Source of the DNA: Sulfurimonas aquatica
Lineage (GTDB): Bacteria; Campylobacterota; Campylobacteria; Campylobacterales; Sulfurimonadaceae
Assembly: GCF_017357825.1 (NCBI RefSeq)
Contig: NZ_CP046072.1
Coordinates: 1,550,001 to 1,614,000, forward strand
Direction of reading: 5' to 3'
Length of the DNA: 64,000 nucleotides
In this document: positions 9,253 to 17,931 of the stretch, one piece after another
Layout: each line of letters begins with the position of its first letter
Position numbering within the stretch: the first letter of the stretch is position 1
Notes under the pieces: model-generated
The model's input: the letters and a program-made list of their open reading frames with translations, nothing else
Told to the model about the DNA's origin: nothing
Databases searched by the model: none
Made by a program: the position numbers and the translations under genes

Positions 9253-9265
9253 CTATTTAATCCCT

Positions 9266-10981
9266 TTAATCATTCGTTGTACTCATGAGTTTGTAACGTT
9301 TTTTCACTGCTTTATCATGTGGAGTAAGTTGAATGCGTTTTAAGTCCAATATTAGACCGCGTCCTGAAGCGTTTGTATAACTTAATATTTCGTAGCCATC
9401 CTCTTTTATATCAACGGGAACTTCCTTACATGCTCTAAATGGCCAAATTCCTGTGCATGACGTCGTTACATCGTCTTTATATTTATCAACCATATAATCA
9501 CACCATGTTAACCACTCATCAGATGTCAACTTATCGTCATCATCGCTGTCTATTCCTAGATTGCTCTGCACCGTCTCTGACATCTTTTTTGCCGTTTCAG
9601 TAACGAGAACGGTTGTTGTCGTCGTAGTTGTTTCGCCAAAGCACATTCCAAATACTAAAGTACCATCACAAGTAGTAGTTGTGACCTCTCCTGTTTCATT
9701 TCCTACAAAGGTATGAGGGTCACTACTCCAATGATCAGAAATAGTTTTTTCTTCAACCTGACACATATGATCATTTCCAGACAATGAGTGAATACCTCTG
9801 AGACTAAAAGTCTCAAAACCATCAATCGCGCTCCCATCATTTGTTACAGCCATAGTTAAATTTACAGCCGTATTATCATCATAAGCATAGTAACTATCCA
9901 TTGGCTCTTTGACGTCATTTACCTTAGCACATCCAAAAAACATACATTTCATCATCTTCATCATGCCTCTGATTAAACCTGTAGAGTTTGTCTGTTTTTC
10001 ATACACAATGCCATCTTGATAATCAGTAATATCTTTTTTGCTATAAGCACTTGCAAATGTAATCAAGGAGTTTTCAGTATCTGCTTGGATTGTATCTACA
10101 GTATAGTTACTCGCAGGTCTTGTACTACTAAACATAGAGATAAAAGGCATTCCTCCCATAAAGTTACAAAAAGTACTATTTTCTGGGAACTTAAAAAAGA
10201 ACAGGTTACAAGATCCAGAAGAGGAGATATTTTCTGTATAGTCAATCAAAGAGACTGGATTATTTAACTCATCTGTTTTTAATGATGAAGAAGTTTTCAT
10301 CATATGGTCTTGATCAACACCTGAAACAATATTTGCAATATAACGCTCACGTATATCTTCAACAGGATTATCATCTTTATCTACTACGTTATGAGTAAAA
10401 AAACTACTAAAAAATCCACCATCTCCAAAAAATGTATTAAACATTGTTGTAAAAAAACCAAAAAAAGACTTTGAATTATCTACTTGACTTTTATAATACT
10501 TTTGAGCTCTATTGATATCTAAAGGGTAAAAAACTGTAGGATTTGTATTATCATAAAGAATAGTTGAGTTGGAGTAGTTATAATCTTTTTGAAAAAGCAA
10601 GGTAATTGTATCGCCAACTCCAGTTCCACTAAGCGCTTCATTATTGATCAAAAATGGTTTTTGTCCTGAACATCCAGCTTCATCTAGTTCTGAATAAAGA
10701 GTGCAGATAGAAGTTGACTCTACACTAATTTTAACTTTACCAGTTTTAGAAACATTAGTGTATGAGCTACTATCTTGAGATTCTCCCTTATTGGAAAAAT
10801 TTCCCCAAAAGCTATCTACCTTAAAGTTCTTTGTCTCTATTTTTACTTCTCTTTGATATACAGCATTACCAAATTCATCATTGGGCATAAGCACTTCTGG
10901 AGTGAAGGTAGTATCCGTTGTTGTTGTAGAAGCAAATAACACTGCACCCAATATTGTAAATAATAGTAGTTGTTTAATCAT
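9266..10981 (-). CDS. Exported protein of unknown function in the Tad operon, with an EF-hand-like loop
   Basis: This 571-aa protein was not recognised. It starts with a signal peptide (MIKQLLLFTILGAVLFAS) and is rich in Ser, Thr, Asp and Asn. It contains many scattered cysteines, several in pairs suited to disulfides, and an unusual Phe-rich hydrophobic stretch around residues 173-195. Residues 478-489 (DSDDDDKLTSDE) fit an EF-hand calcium loop, with acidic residues at positions 1, 3, 5 and 12. Another feature is a run of Thr flanking CDGTLVFGMCFGE. Its place between the 94-aa membrane protein and tadZ suggests a surface or periplasmic pilus component, adhesin or tip protein. That is inference from context only. 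Confidence 0.6.
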   Translation of the reverse strand: MIKQLLLFTILGAVLFASTTTTDTTFTPEVLMPNDEFGNAVYQREVKIETKNFKVDSFWGNFSNKGESQDSSSYTNVSKTGKVKISVESTSICTLYSELDEAGCSGQKPFLINNEALSGTGVGDTITLLFQKDYNYSNSTILYDNTNPTVFYPLDINRAQKYYKSQVDNSKSFFGFFTTMFNTFFGDGGFFSSFFTHNVVDKDDNPVEDIRERYIANIVSGVDQDHMMKTSSSLKTDELNNPVSLIDYTENISSSGSCNLFFFKFPENSTFCNFMGGMPFISMFSSTRPASNYTVDTIQADTENSLITFASAYSKKDITDYQDGIVYEKQTNSTGLIRGMMKMMKCMFFGCAKVNDVKEPMDSYYAYDDNTAVNLTMAVTNDGSAIDGFETFSLRGIHSLSGNDHMCQVEEKTISDHWSSDPHTFVGNETGEVTTTTCDGTLVFGMCFGETTTTTTTVLVTETAKKMSETVQSNLGIDSDDDDKLTSDEWLTWCDYMVDKYKDDVTTSCTGIWPFRACKEVPVDIKEDGYEILSYTNASGRGLILDLKRIQLTPHDKAVKKRYKLMSTTND

Positions 10982-10994
10982 TCCAAATTCTCTC

Positions 10995-11279
10995 TTATTC
11001 TTGTATTTTGTTTAAAACCATCACCTGGTCTATGTAGTCATCAACTAGTCTATCAAGCTCTGCATCTGTTAAACTTGGATCAGCCTCAGCTAATGCATAG
11101 CGGCGTTTGACTGCAGCAACTAAAAGATTCTCTTGCAAGTGTTGTAAATTTTCATGCTCACTAATACTTTGAAGCTGTTCACTCTCTCCACCTAAAAACC
11201 AGATGAACCAGAACATAACTAGTATTGATAACATTATTGGAACAATTGCAATAGAACCTTTACGCATAACTTTTTTCAT
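10995..11279 (-). CDS. Small membrane-anchored protein of the Tad operon
   Basis: The 94-aa frame starts at ATG 11279, which overlaps the tadV stop as ATGA. A much longer in-frame start upstream would lie inside tadV and is rejected. The protein has a basic N-terminus (MKKVMRKG), one hydrophobic helix (SIAIVPIMLSILVMFWFIWF) and a hydrophilic helical tail. The Arg-Lys-Gly just before the helix resembles the leader of class III pilins and pseudopilins, but no glutamate follows at position 5. It may be a minor pseudopilin or an assembly factor. No family was recognised. Confidence 0.65.
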   Translation of the reverse strand: MKKVMRKGSIAIVPIMLSILVMFWFIWFLGGESEQLQSISEHENLQHLQENLLVAAVKRRYALAEADPSLTDAELDRLVDDYIDQVMVLNKIQE

Positions 11280-11758
11280 ATATTTCCTATAAGGTAAGCA
11301 CCAAGTGCGGCTAGACTCATCGCCGGTGCAAAACCAAAGCTCTTTTTCTTTAGTAGCGTTAAAAGTAGTAGATGCAAAGCACCAGCTAACATTACAAACC
11401 ACCCTATCTGTTCTAGTCCTACAAAAAGTGCACAAAAGGCACCAAATCTAAGGTCACCACCACCAAATGCCATATTTAGGGCAATAGGAACTAAAAAAAT
11501 AATCAGAATTATTATTATTGCAATAAATTCATTCCATCCTAAGCTATTTTCAAACTGCTTCATTATTAAAAGTAGAACTATTGCCGGGAGCATAATTCGA
11601 TCTGGAATAATCTCTGTTTTCCAATCTATTACTGAGATAACAACTGCAATAGTTATAAAAAAAACTAATATAATGATTATGATTACCTTATAAGAAATTC
11701 TGATAGAACTATCGTATTTGAATATCTCTTGTTTATAACTAAAAAGTATATTATTCAC
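11276..11758 (-). CDS. tadV: Prepilin peptidase TadV (CpaA), A24 aspartic protease
   Basis: A 160-aa polytopic membrane protease that removes the leader of Flp and the TadE-like pseudopilins. Two catalytic aspartates are seen in SVIDWKTEIIPDRI and in FGGGDLRFGAF, the latter being the conserved GxGD motif. About four to five membrane helices are predicted from the hydrophobic segments. The start is GTG at 11758 with only a weak ribosome binding site. It is the first gene of the Tad operon, whereas flp usually comes first. It is divergent from hydA. Confidence 0.88.
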   Translation of the reverse strand: MNNILFSYKQEIFKYDSSIRISYKVIIIIILVFFITIAVVISVIDWKTEIIPDRIMLPAIVLLLIMKQFENSLGWNEFIAIIIILIIFLVPIALNMAFGGGDLRFGAFCALFVGLEQIGWFVMLAGALHLLLLTLLKKKSFGFAPAMSLAALGAYLIGNI

Positions 11759-11776
11759 AATTTCTTCACATTGGAG

Positions 11777-11793
11777 TGTGTAAATAATACACA
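11777..11793. promoter_or_regulatory. palindrome upstream of tadV
   Basis: TGTGTA and TACACA are perfect inverted arms around AATAA, 18 bases upstream of the tadV start in the 261-base tadV-hydA intergenic region. Position and symmetry fit an operator for the Tad operon; no regulator is identified. Confidence 0.35.
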
Positions 11794-11926
11794 GTCTGAG
11801 TAAAATAGATTTAGATCCACTTATAACAAAATATAATTATTTAATCTCACATACTTTTGCTAATGTAAAATTATTAATTTAATTACTAATATATATTTAA
11901 AATAAAGTTACTTTAAGTGATTTAGG

Positions 11927-11948
11927 GATAGCATTGGTAATAGCTATC
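11927..11948. promoter_or_regulatory. inverted repeat upstream of hydA
   Basis: GATAGC and GCTATC, spaced by 10 bases, lie about 72 bases before the hydA start. They may be an operator half-site pair or a leader hairpin. The remaining tadV-hydA gap is AT-rich with no small gene seen. Confidence 0.3.
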
Positions 11949-11955
11949 ATATTGA

Positions 11956-11983
11956 TATCACAAATTGTAATCTTTCGGTGATA
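11956..11983. promoter_or_regulatory. inverted repeat TATCAC-N16-GTGATA upstream of hydA
   Basis: Six-base arms TATCAC and GTGATA are separated by 16 bases and end 36 bases before hydA. The 6-16-6 geometry is the same as that of the Escherichia coli NikR site, though the sequence differs. A nickel-dependent repressor is one possibility for a [NiFe] hydrogenase promoter; this is inference. Confidence 0.35.
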
Positions 11984-12019
11984 CTTTTATGGTAAATAAT
12001 CAAGATTAGGAGAGTCGTT

Positions 12020-13168
12020 ATGGATGGTTTTAATGCAATGTTTGAAAAGGCTAAAGAGCGTATCGAGATTCTATCTTCTTTAGAGTCAACTAAAGAAGAG
12101 TCAATTGAGAGTATGCTTGATAAAAAAGGTTACGATAGACGTGACTTTATGAAATGGGCAGCCAGCATAACGGCTATGCTATCTCTTCCCTCACAATTTA
12201 CTCCACTTTTTGCCGAAGCTGCAAAACTAGCCGATAGGCTACCTCTAATATGGCTTCATATGGCAGAATGTACAGGATGTAGTGAAGCATTTATACGCTC
12301 AGATGCACCTACTGTTGACTCTCTTATTTTTGATCATATATCACTTGAATATCATGAAACGCTTATGGCAGCTTCAGGATGGCAGGCTGAAGAAAACCTA
12401 GAGCATGCTATGAAAAAGTATGAGGGTAAATATATTCTTTTAGTTGAAGGTGGCGTTCCAACTGCAATGAATGGAATGTACCTTACTTTAGGAGCCCAAG
12501 CAAAAACGGGACTAAGTCTTGTTCAAGAAGCAGCAGATAAAGCAGCTGCTATATTCTCTATAGGTACATGTGCTAGTTTTGGAGGAATCCAGGCTGCTGC
12601 ACCGAATCCTACGGGAGCAAAAGGTGTTGACAAAGTTGTTAATAAGCCTGTTATAAATGTACCTGGTTGTCCTCCAAGCGCGGCAAATATAGTGGGAACA
12701 TTGATGCACTTTTTGCTTTTTGGAACACTTCCGGCACTTGATAGATACAGTCGTCCAAAATGGGCATATGGAAATCGTATTCACGACCTTTGTGAACGCC
12801 GAGGACATTTTGATGCGGGAGAGTTTGTTGAGAGTTTTGGTGATGATGGAGCAAAAGATGGTTGGTGTTTATATAAACAAGGCTGTAAAGGTCCATATAC
12901 GTTTAACAACTGCTCGACTGAGCGTTTTAATCAACATGTAAACTGGCCAATTGGAGCAGGACATGGATGTATGGGATGTAGTGAACCAAACTTTTGGGAT
13001 ACTATGGGTCCGCTTGAGAAGCCTTTAGAGTCTCACTTAGTCGGTGGCCTAAATAAAACTGTTGACAACATAGGAACAACACTACTTAGTGCTACGGTTC
13101 TTGGTATTGGTGCACATGCAGTTGCAAGTATGTTTGTAAAAAACAGTGATGAGCAGGAGGGAGAATAA
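12020..13168 (+). CDS. hydA: [NiFe] hydrogenase small subunit, Tat-exported (group 1)
   Basis: HydA carries the three Fe-S clusters that move electrons from the Ni-Fe site of HydB to cytochrome HydC. The 382-aa precursor has a twin-arginine signal at residues 39-45 (DRRDFMKW) and a hydrophobic stretch behind it. Proximal-cluster cysteines are at 84 and 87 (ECTGCSEAF), with further ligands in GTCASFGG and PGCPP. The distal His/Cys set is HDLCERRGH and CKGPYTFNNC, and the medial set is GHGCMGC. A C-terminal membrane helix anchors it on the periplasmic side. A good ribosome binding site (TTAGGAGAG) precedes the ATG. hydB follows directly. Confidence 0.95.
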   Translation: MDGFNAMFEKAKERIEILSSLESTKEESIESMLDKKGYDRRDFMKWAASITAMLSLPSQFTPLFAEAAKLADRLPLIWLHMAECTGCSEAFIRSDAPTVDSLIFDHISLEYHETLMAASGWQAEENLEHAMKKYEGKYILLVEGGVPTAMNGMYLTLGAQAKTGLSLVQEAADKAAAIFSIGTCASFGGIQAAAPNPTGAKGVDKVVNKPVINVPGCPPSAANIVGTLMHFLLFGTLPALDRYSRPKWAYGNRIHDLCERRGHFDAGEFVESFGDDGAKDGWCLYKQGCKGPYTFNNCSTERFNQHVNWPIGAGHGCMGCSEPNFWDTMGPLEKPLESHLVGGLNKTVDNIGTTLLSATVLGIGAHAVASMFVKNSDEQEGE

Positions 13169-13169
13169 G

Positions 13170-14888
13170 ATGGCAAATAAAAGAGTAGTAATAGATCCTA
13201 TAACAAGAATAGAAGGTCACCTACGTATAGAAGTAGAAGTAGATGAAAACAATGTAGTTCAAAAGGCATACTCATCATCAACTCTCTGGAGAGGAATAGA
13301 GTTAATCTTAAAAAACAGAGACCCTAGAGATGCTGGTCTAATGGCACAGCGTATTTGTGGCGTTTGTACGTACTCTCACTATAAAGCGGGCGTTGAGTCT
13401 GTTGAGAATGCCTTAGGAGTTGTTCCTCCATACAATGCACAGCTAGTGCGTAGTATCTTAAATGAATCACTATATATGCATGATCACGTAGTTCACTTCT
13501 ATCATTTACATGGTCTTGACTGGGTTGATGTAGTATCAGCACTAAGTGCAGATCCAAAAAAAGCTTCAGAGTTGGCGTTTAAATACTCTGACTCTCCTAT
13601 TGCAACGGGAACGGATGAGCTTACTGCAGTTCAAAAAAAAGTAGCAGGCTTTGTAGAAAAAGGTCAACTTGGGCCCTTTGCCAATGCATACTGGGGAAAT
13701 AAGAGTTATAAACTATCTCCAGAACAGAACCTCATAGCACTTTCTCACTACTTAAAAGCGCTTGAAGTACAACGTACTGCAGCTCAAATGTTTGCAATCT
13801 TTGGGGCAAAGCAACCTCATGGACAGACTCTAGTAGTTGGTGGCGTTACAAGCGTAAGAGACATATTAAGTCCTGCAAGACTTGCAGAGTGGAAATCTAA
13901 GTATGAGATAGTTAAAGATTTTATTGACCGTGCTTACTATGCAGATGTTGTTATGGCTGCGGAAGCCTACTCAACTGAGCCAAGTGTTCTAGGTGGACTT
14001 GGCGTTAAAAACTTTATGGCAGCCGATGGCATGATGTTAAACCGTACTGAGAACCTTTTTGAGAGTGGTTTTATAAAAGATGGCGACCTTAGTAAGGTTT
14101 ATGACATTGATGAGATGAAGATAAAAGAGGATGTTACCCATGCTTGGTATGAGGGAGACGAACCTCTACAGCCTTATGATGGAGAGACGCTTCAGAAGTA
14201 TACAGGCTTCATAGATGGTGATACAGTAAATGGTGCTGCAAAAGTTATTGATCCAAATGACAAATACAGTTGGGTAAAAGCGCCTAGATATGATGGCCAA
14301 GCCGTCGAGGTAGGTCCCCTTTCTTGTTTACTAGTAAATTATGCTCGTGGCAATGAAAAAGTTAAAAAAGAAGTTGGTGATTTTCTTGCCAAAACCGGTC
14401 TGCCAGTAGGAGCACTTTTTACAACGCTAGGTCGAACTGCGGCTAGAATGCTTCAAACAAAGCTAATTTCAGATAATGCGATCACTACGTTTAACTCTCT
14501 TATAGAGAACCTTAAAACTGATGACAGCACATATACAAAATTTGAGATTGATCCAACTAAAGAGTACATGGGTCGCTTCATTGGCGAAGTGCCTCGTGGA
14601 GTGCTTAGTCACTGGGTTAGAATCAAAAATGGTCTCATAGATAACTATCAAGCGGTAGTTCCAACGACGTGGAACGCAGGCCCAATGGATAAAAATGGTC
14701 AAATAGGACCCTATGAAGCATCTTTAGTAGGCTTGAAACTCGAAGATCCTAAAAAACCACTTGAAGTGATTAGAGTTATTCACTCCTTTGATCCATGTAT
14801 GGCATGTTCTGTACATGTTATGGATATTAAAGGACAAGAGCTCAGTCAATATAAAGTTAATCCGCTTGGTAGCGGAGCAGCTTGTTAG
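13170..14888 (+). CDS. hydB: [NiFe] hydrogenase large subunit (group 1)
   Basis: The catalytic subunit binds the Ni-Fe(CN)2CO centre and oxidises H2 in the periplasm. It has no signal of its own and is co-exported with HydA. Nickel ligands are in RICGVC near the N-terminus and DPCMACSVH near the C-terminus. After that His a tail of about 23 residues ending GSGAAC would be removed by HydD. The start at 13170 (MANKRVVIDPITRIEGH, 572 aa) was chosen because AGGAGGGAG lies just upstream; an earlier ATG at 13146 would overlap hydA by 23 bases. Confidence 0.95.
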   Translation: MANKRVVIDPITRIEGHLRIEVEVDENNVVQKAYSSSTLWRGIELILKNRDPRDAGLMAQRICGVCTYSHYKAGVESVENALGVVPPYNAQLVRSILNESLYMHDHVVHFYHLHGLDWVDVVSALSADPKKASELAFKYSDSPIATGTDELTAVQKKVAGFVEKGQLGPFANAYWGNKSYKLSPEQNLIALSHYLKALEVQRTAAQMFAIFGAKQPHGQTLVVGGVTSVRDILSPARLAEWKSKYEIVKDFIDRAYYADVVMAAEAYSTEPSVLGGLGVKNFMAADGMMLNRTENLFESGFIKDGDLSKVYDIDEMKIKEDVTHAWYEGDEPLQPYDGETLQKYTGFIDGDTVNGAAKVIDPNDKYSWVKAPRYDGQAVEVGPLSCLLVNYARGNEKVKKEVGDFLAKTGLPVGALFTTLGRTAARMLQTKLISDNAITTFNSLIENLKTDDSTYTKFEIDPTKEYMGRFIGEVPRGVLSHWVRIKNGLIDNYQAVVPTTWNAGPMDKNGQIGPYEASLVGLKLEDPKKPLEVIRVIHSFDPCMACSVHVMDIKGQELSQYKVNPLGSGAAC

Positions 14889-14900
14889 AGAGGAGAAAAA

Positions 14901-15602
14901 ATGAATAATGAAGAAATAGAAGCAGTCGAACATGTCTCCTTTGTATATACAAGTCTAAATAGGTTACTTCACTGGATAAGGGCATCAGTTATTACAGGCT
15001 TAGCAATTACCGGTTTTTACATTGCTAGTCCTTTTCTCTCTCCTGGAGAATCGAGTGATCAACTCGTATATGCTGAGTGGGTATTCTGGCATGTACTACT
15101 TGGGTTTATTTTACTCTCTTCGGGATTATTAAGAATATTTCTATTTTTCTTTGGTAAAGATTCTAAAAGTGAGTTACGTTCATTTAAAGATATCTCGAGT
15201 GTTAAATCATGGATTATTCAATTAAAATCTTACTTTTTCATTGGGGAGTTAAAGAAAAAAGGGATGTATGGTCCCCTACAATTTTTCTCGTACATGATGG
15301 TAATGCTTATGATTGTTTTAGCATCTCTTACTGGACTTATTCTTTATGTGCATGTATACCATTCAGGATTTGCTGGAATGATATATGAGCCTATGAGATT
15401 TTTTGAAGAGATGATGGGCGGACTTGCTACAGTGCGTTTAATACATCACATAACTATGTGGGGATTTTTAATTTTTATTCCTATTCATGTGTATATGGTT
15501 GTTTGGTCTGCCATTAGATTCAAGCATGGTGGAGTGGACGTAATGTTTACAGGGTATGACTATCACCTTATTAAAAACAAGAAGAAAGACGATAATAAAT
15601 GA
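14901..15602 (+). CDS. hydC: Hydrogenase cytochrome b subunit
   Basis: A 233-aa dihaem cytochrome b of the HydC/HyaC family. It has four membrane helices and histidines positioned for haem ligation (NRLLHWIRAS, FWHVLLGF, HVYHSGFAG, HHITMW and IPIHVYM). It takes electrons from the HydA distal cluster to the quinone pool, as shown for the homologous Wolinella enzyme. GAGAGGAG precedes the ATG. The stop overlaps the hydD start as ATGA. Confidence 0.93.
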   Translation: MNNEEIEAVEHVSFVYTSLNRLLHWIRASVITGLAITGFYIASPFLSPGESSDQLVYAEWVFWHVLLGFILLSSGLLRIFLFFFGKDSKSELRSFKDISSVKSWIIQLKSYFFIGELKKKGMYGPLQFFSYMMVMLMIVLASLTGLILYVHVYHSGFAGMIYEPMRFFEEMMGGLATVRLIHHITMWGFLIFIPIHVYMVVWSAIRFKHGGVDVMFTGYDYHLIKNKKKDDNK

Positions 15603-16141
15603 AAATACTTCTTCTTGGCATAGGAAATCTTCTCTTTGGAGATGAAGGCGTTGGCGTTCACTTCGTAAACTATATGAAGCAAAAATATAGTTTTCAAGGA
15701 GAGCATCAACTTGACTTTGTTGATGGGGGGACTTTAGCACAGAGACTCATCCCAATTATGGTTGAGTACGACCGCGTTATTATCATAGATACTATAAACG
15801 CTCCAGGTGTTAAAGCTGGGGAGCTCTATTTTTTTAATTTTAATGCCGTTCCAGATGCTGTAAATTGGCAAGGAAGTGCTCATGAAGTTGAAATGCTTCA
15901 AACATTGACTATGATGGATTTAGCAGGAGATCGTCCTGATACCATGATTATGGGAATTGTTCCTACAATCATAGAGATAACTGACTTTTCACTCTCTGAG
16001 TCTGTCTCTGCTAGCATCCCTTTAATGGAAGAGACTTTGTTAAAACATCTAGAGTCTTTAGGATTAACGTCAAGTAAAAAAAGTGATGTGCCAATCTCCT
16101 CTATCATTTCAACTTCATATAAATTAGAACAATGCAGATAG
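15599..16141 (+). CDS. hydD: Hydrogenase maturation endopeptidase
   Basis: A 180-aa protease of the HyaD/HybD family that trims the C-terminal tail of the hydrogenase large subunit after nickel insertion. It begins LLLGIGNLLFGDEGVG, with the nickel-sensing Glu in GDEG, followed by the metal-binding acidic and His positions in VDGGT and GSAHEVEM. It is translationally coupled to hydC. The C-terminal 25 residues are a longer, low-complexity tail than in HyaD. It is the only such protease in this window although there are two large subunits. Confidence 0.92.
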   Translation: MKILLLGIGNLLFGDEGVGVHFVNYMKQKYSFQGEHQLDFVDGGTLAQRLIPIMVEYDRVIIIDTINAPGVKAGELYFFNFNAVPDAVNWQGSAHEVEMLQTLTMMDLAGDRPDTMIMGIVPTIIEITDFSLSESVSASIPLMEETLLKHLESLGLTSSKKSDVPISSIISTSYKLEQCR

Positions 16142-17931
16142 CTTTTAAATTTAAATATATTCATAATAATGGACTATTTACTCGTCTATTAGAGTCTATC
16201 TGTAACTCATCTTCTGTTTGTCACAACCACTATGTAGATAAAGATATCTTTATTTTAGAAGCGTCAGGGAATCAACAAGAGTTAGAAGAACTTGCCGAGA
16301 AAGTATCTGCGACTATACCACAGTCGCTCTTTTTACTTAGCTCTTCTCTTGAGGAGATAAATGAGTTCTCAAGTATTTCTAAAAATGAACTAAACTCATC
16401 ATACTATGAAGTCCCCTTTTGCCTAAAGTGTCAAGAAAAAGTTCTCACAACACTCAACCCATTTGAGGAGTGCTCTGTATGTGGGTTTAGTGATACTAAA
16501 CTAAATTATGAAGAGGCAATTCCTTTAAGGTTTCAAAATGAGAGTAAGAATTTAGAAGAATCATTTATGAATATGGCTGAGGAGTTACTTGAAAATGGGG
16601 AGTTAGAACTACTCACATTCAATGGAAAAAGACATTTTTCACTTCTCTCAAGTGATGAAAAGAAAAACTCTTCAATATTAATATGCGACCCTTCTAATAT
16701 CTCTAAATATTTCTCAATTACTCAGGGCGAACTTAATGCTCTGATGTTAGTTGAAAAACCATCTGTGCGATTAAAGCCTAAGGTGATGTTTTACCATGAA
16801 AACAGCCTACAAAAACCTATGTACCCAGTTTTTTTCTCAGATGACAAGATAACCTTGGCTCTTAGCACTGCGCTTTCAAAAAAAGGAGTCTTCGCACTCT
16901 ACTGTGACAATACTTCTTCACTAAGAGTTTCATCTTCTTTAGAGGAGAACTTTATCATCTCTAGTGGACGAGATATGCTCCCTTGGCAACATGAAATTAC
17001 TAGCCAACACAAGATATGTTCTACTCTTAACAACGTAACGGCTTGTTTAGATAAAGATGGATTGATTCTTGGTAAAAACAAAGATGTTAAGAATCTAAAT
17101 TCAGTAGAGTTTACCTTAAAAAACACTCCAAATAAAAATAGTAATGCAATTACTTTTAAAGCTTCCCATGGTGTTCTACGTTCAATAGTTCTTGAAAATG
17201 ACTTAGATGAAAAATCTATATGTAACATATATCTAAGTAAAGAGCATGACTCCGATATCTGTAGTTACTCTTCTAAAATTGGCTATATCTCAATGGCAGA
17301 GTTTGTTGATGAGCATTTGAGTTCTCCAAAAGAGATGATAGAAGCGATACGAAGTATGGATGAAGAGGGAGCAAGACTAATGAAGAATTTTGAAAATGCT
17401 CATCCAGAACTTTATGCAACTCTTCTAACTATTACTCCACAAGAGAGTAACGCCAACTCCTCTATATCTAAACTTTGGGCAATGGCGGCATACTTTATCG
17501 GCCTTACAACTACTAAAGAGACAGCTATCGCATGTGAACACTTAGAAGCGGCGGCACTGGAATTTCAAGGAAAATCAGGTCCTAGAATTGATTATAAAAT
17601 TATGAAACAAAATAGTGATGGTTATAGAGTAGACCCAAGACTCGCGATTCGCTCATGTATTAGTTTTAAACTCGCTGGAGTGGATGAGTACCTACTTAGT
17701 TTTGGTTTTATCGACTCTTTAGCAGACTTTATAGCTGAACAAGCGGAATTTGCCGATGGGAATATTGCAATAGAAGGAGTTTTACTAAGTGGTTCTCTTT
17801 TTGAAAACCATCAACTTCTTATGCGAACATACAACTCTATTACTCCAAACTACAAGATTTATAGAAATAAAAGATTGAGCCTTGATGGCGATAATATTGC
17901 AGCAGGTGCGGTGACACTTGGGAGTGAATAG
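16132..17931 (+). CDS. hydE: HydE, HypF-related protein, probably degenerate
   Basis: A 599-aa protein in the hydABCDE position of Wolinella-type loci. It carries a zinc-ribbon-like CLKCQEKV...CSVCGF at about residues 99-122. Its C-terminal third resembles the Kae1-like part of HypF: LLSGSLFENHQLLMRTY corresponds to FSGGVFQNRTLFQRV in the HypF next door, and SKLWAMAAYFIGL to GRLFDIVASLTGL. It lacks the acylphosphatase motif VQGVGFRP and the metal-binding HHYAH. An accessory or regulatory role in HypF-dependent cyanide-ligand synthesis is plausible but unproven here. It overlaps hydD by 10 bases and hypF by 14 bases or fewer. Confidence 0.78.
   Translation: MQIAFKFKYIHNNGLFTRLLESICNSSSVCHNHYVDKDIFILEASGNQQELEELAEKVSATIPQSLFLLSSSLEEINEFSSISKNELNSSYYEVPFCLKCQEKVLTTLNPFEECSVCGFSDTKLNYEEAIPLRFQNESKNLEESFMNMAEELLENGELELLTFNGKRHFSLLSSDEKKNSSILICDPSNISKYFSITQGELNALMLVEKPSVRLKPKVMFYHENSLQKPMYPVFFSDDKITLALSTALSKKGVFALYCDNTSSLRVSSSLEENFIISSGRDMLPWQHEITSQHKICSTLNNVTACLDKDGLILGKNKDVKNLNSVEFTLKNTPNKNSNAITFKASHGVLRSIVLENDLDEKSICNIYLSKEHDSDICSYSSKIGYISMAEFVDEHLSSPKEMIEAIRSMDEEGARLMKNFENAHPELYATLLTITPQESNANSSISKLWAMAAYFIGLTTTKETAIACEHLEAAALEFQGKSGPRIDYKIMKQNSDGYRVDPRLAIRSCISFKLAGVDEYLLSFGFIDSLADFIAEQAEFADGNIAIEGVLLSGSLFENHQLLMRTYNSITPNYKIYRNKRLSLDGDNIAAGAVTLGSE

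Noticed and set aside
11280-11435. Upstream in-frame extension of the 94-aa Tad-operon protein (start at 11435).
   Set aside because: It lies wholly inside tadV, has a Cys/Arg-rich composition unlike an N-terminus, and the ATGA overlap at 11279 gives a natural start.
13146-13169. Earlier ATG for hydB.
   Set aside because: It overlaps hydA, and the ATG at 13170 has a strong ribosome binding site and matches the family N-terminus.
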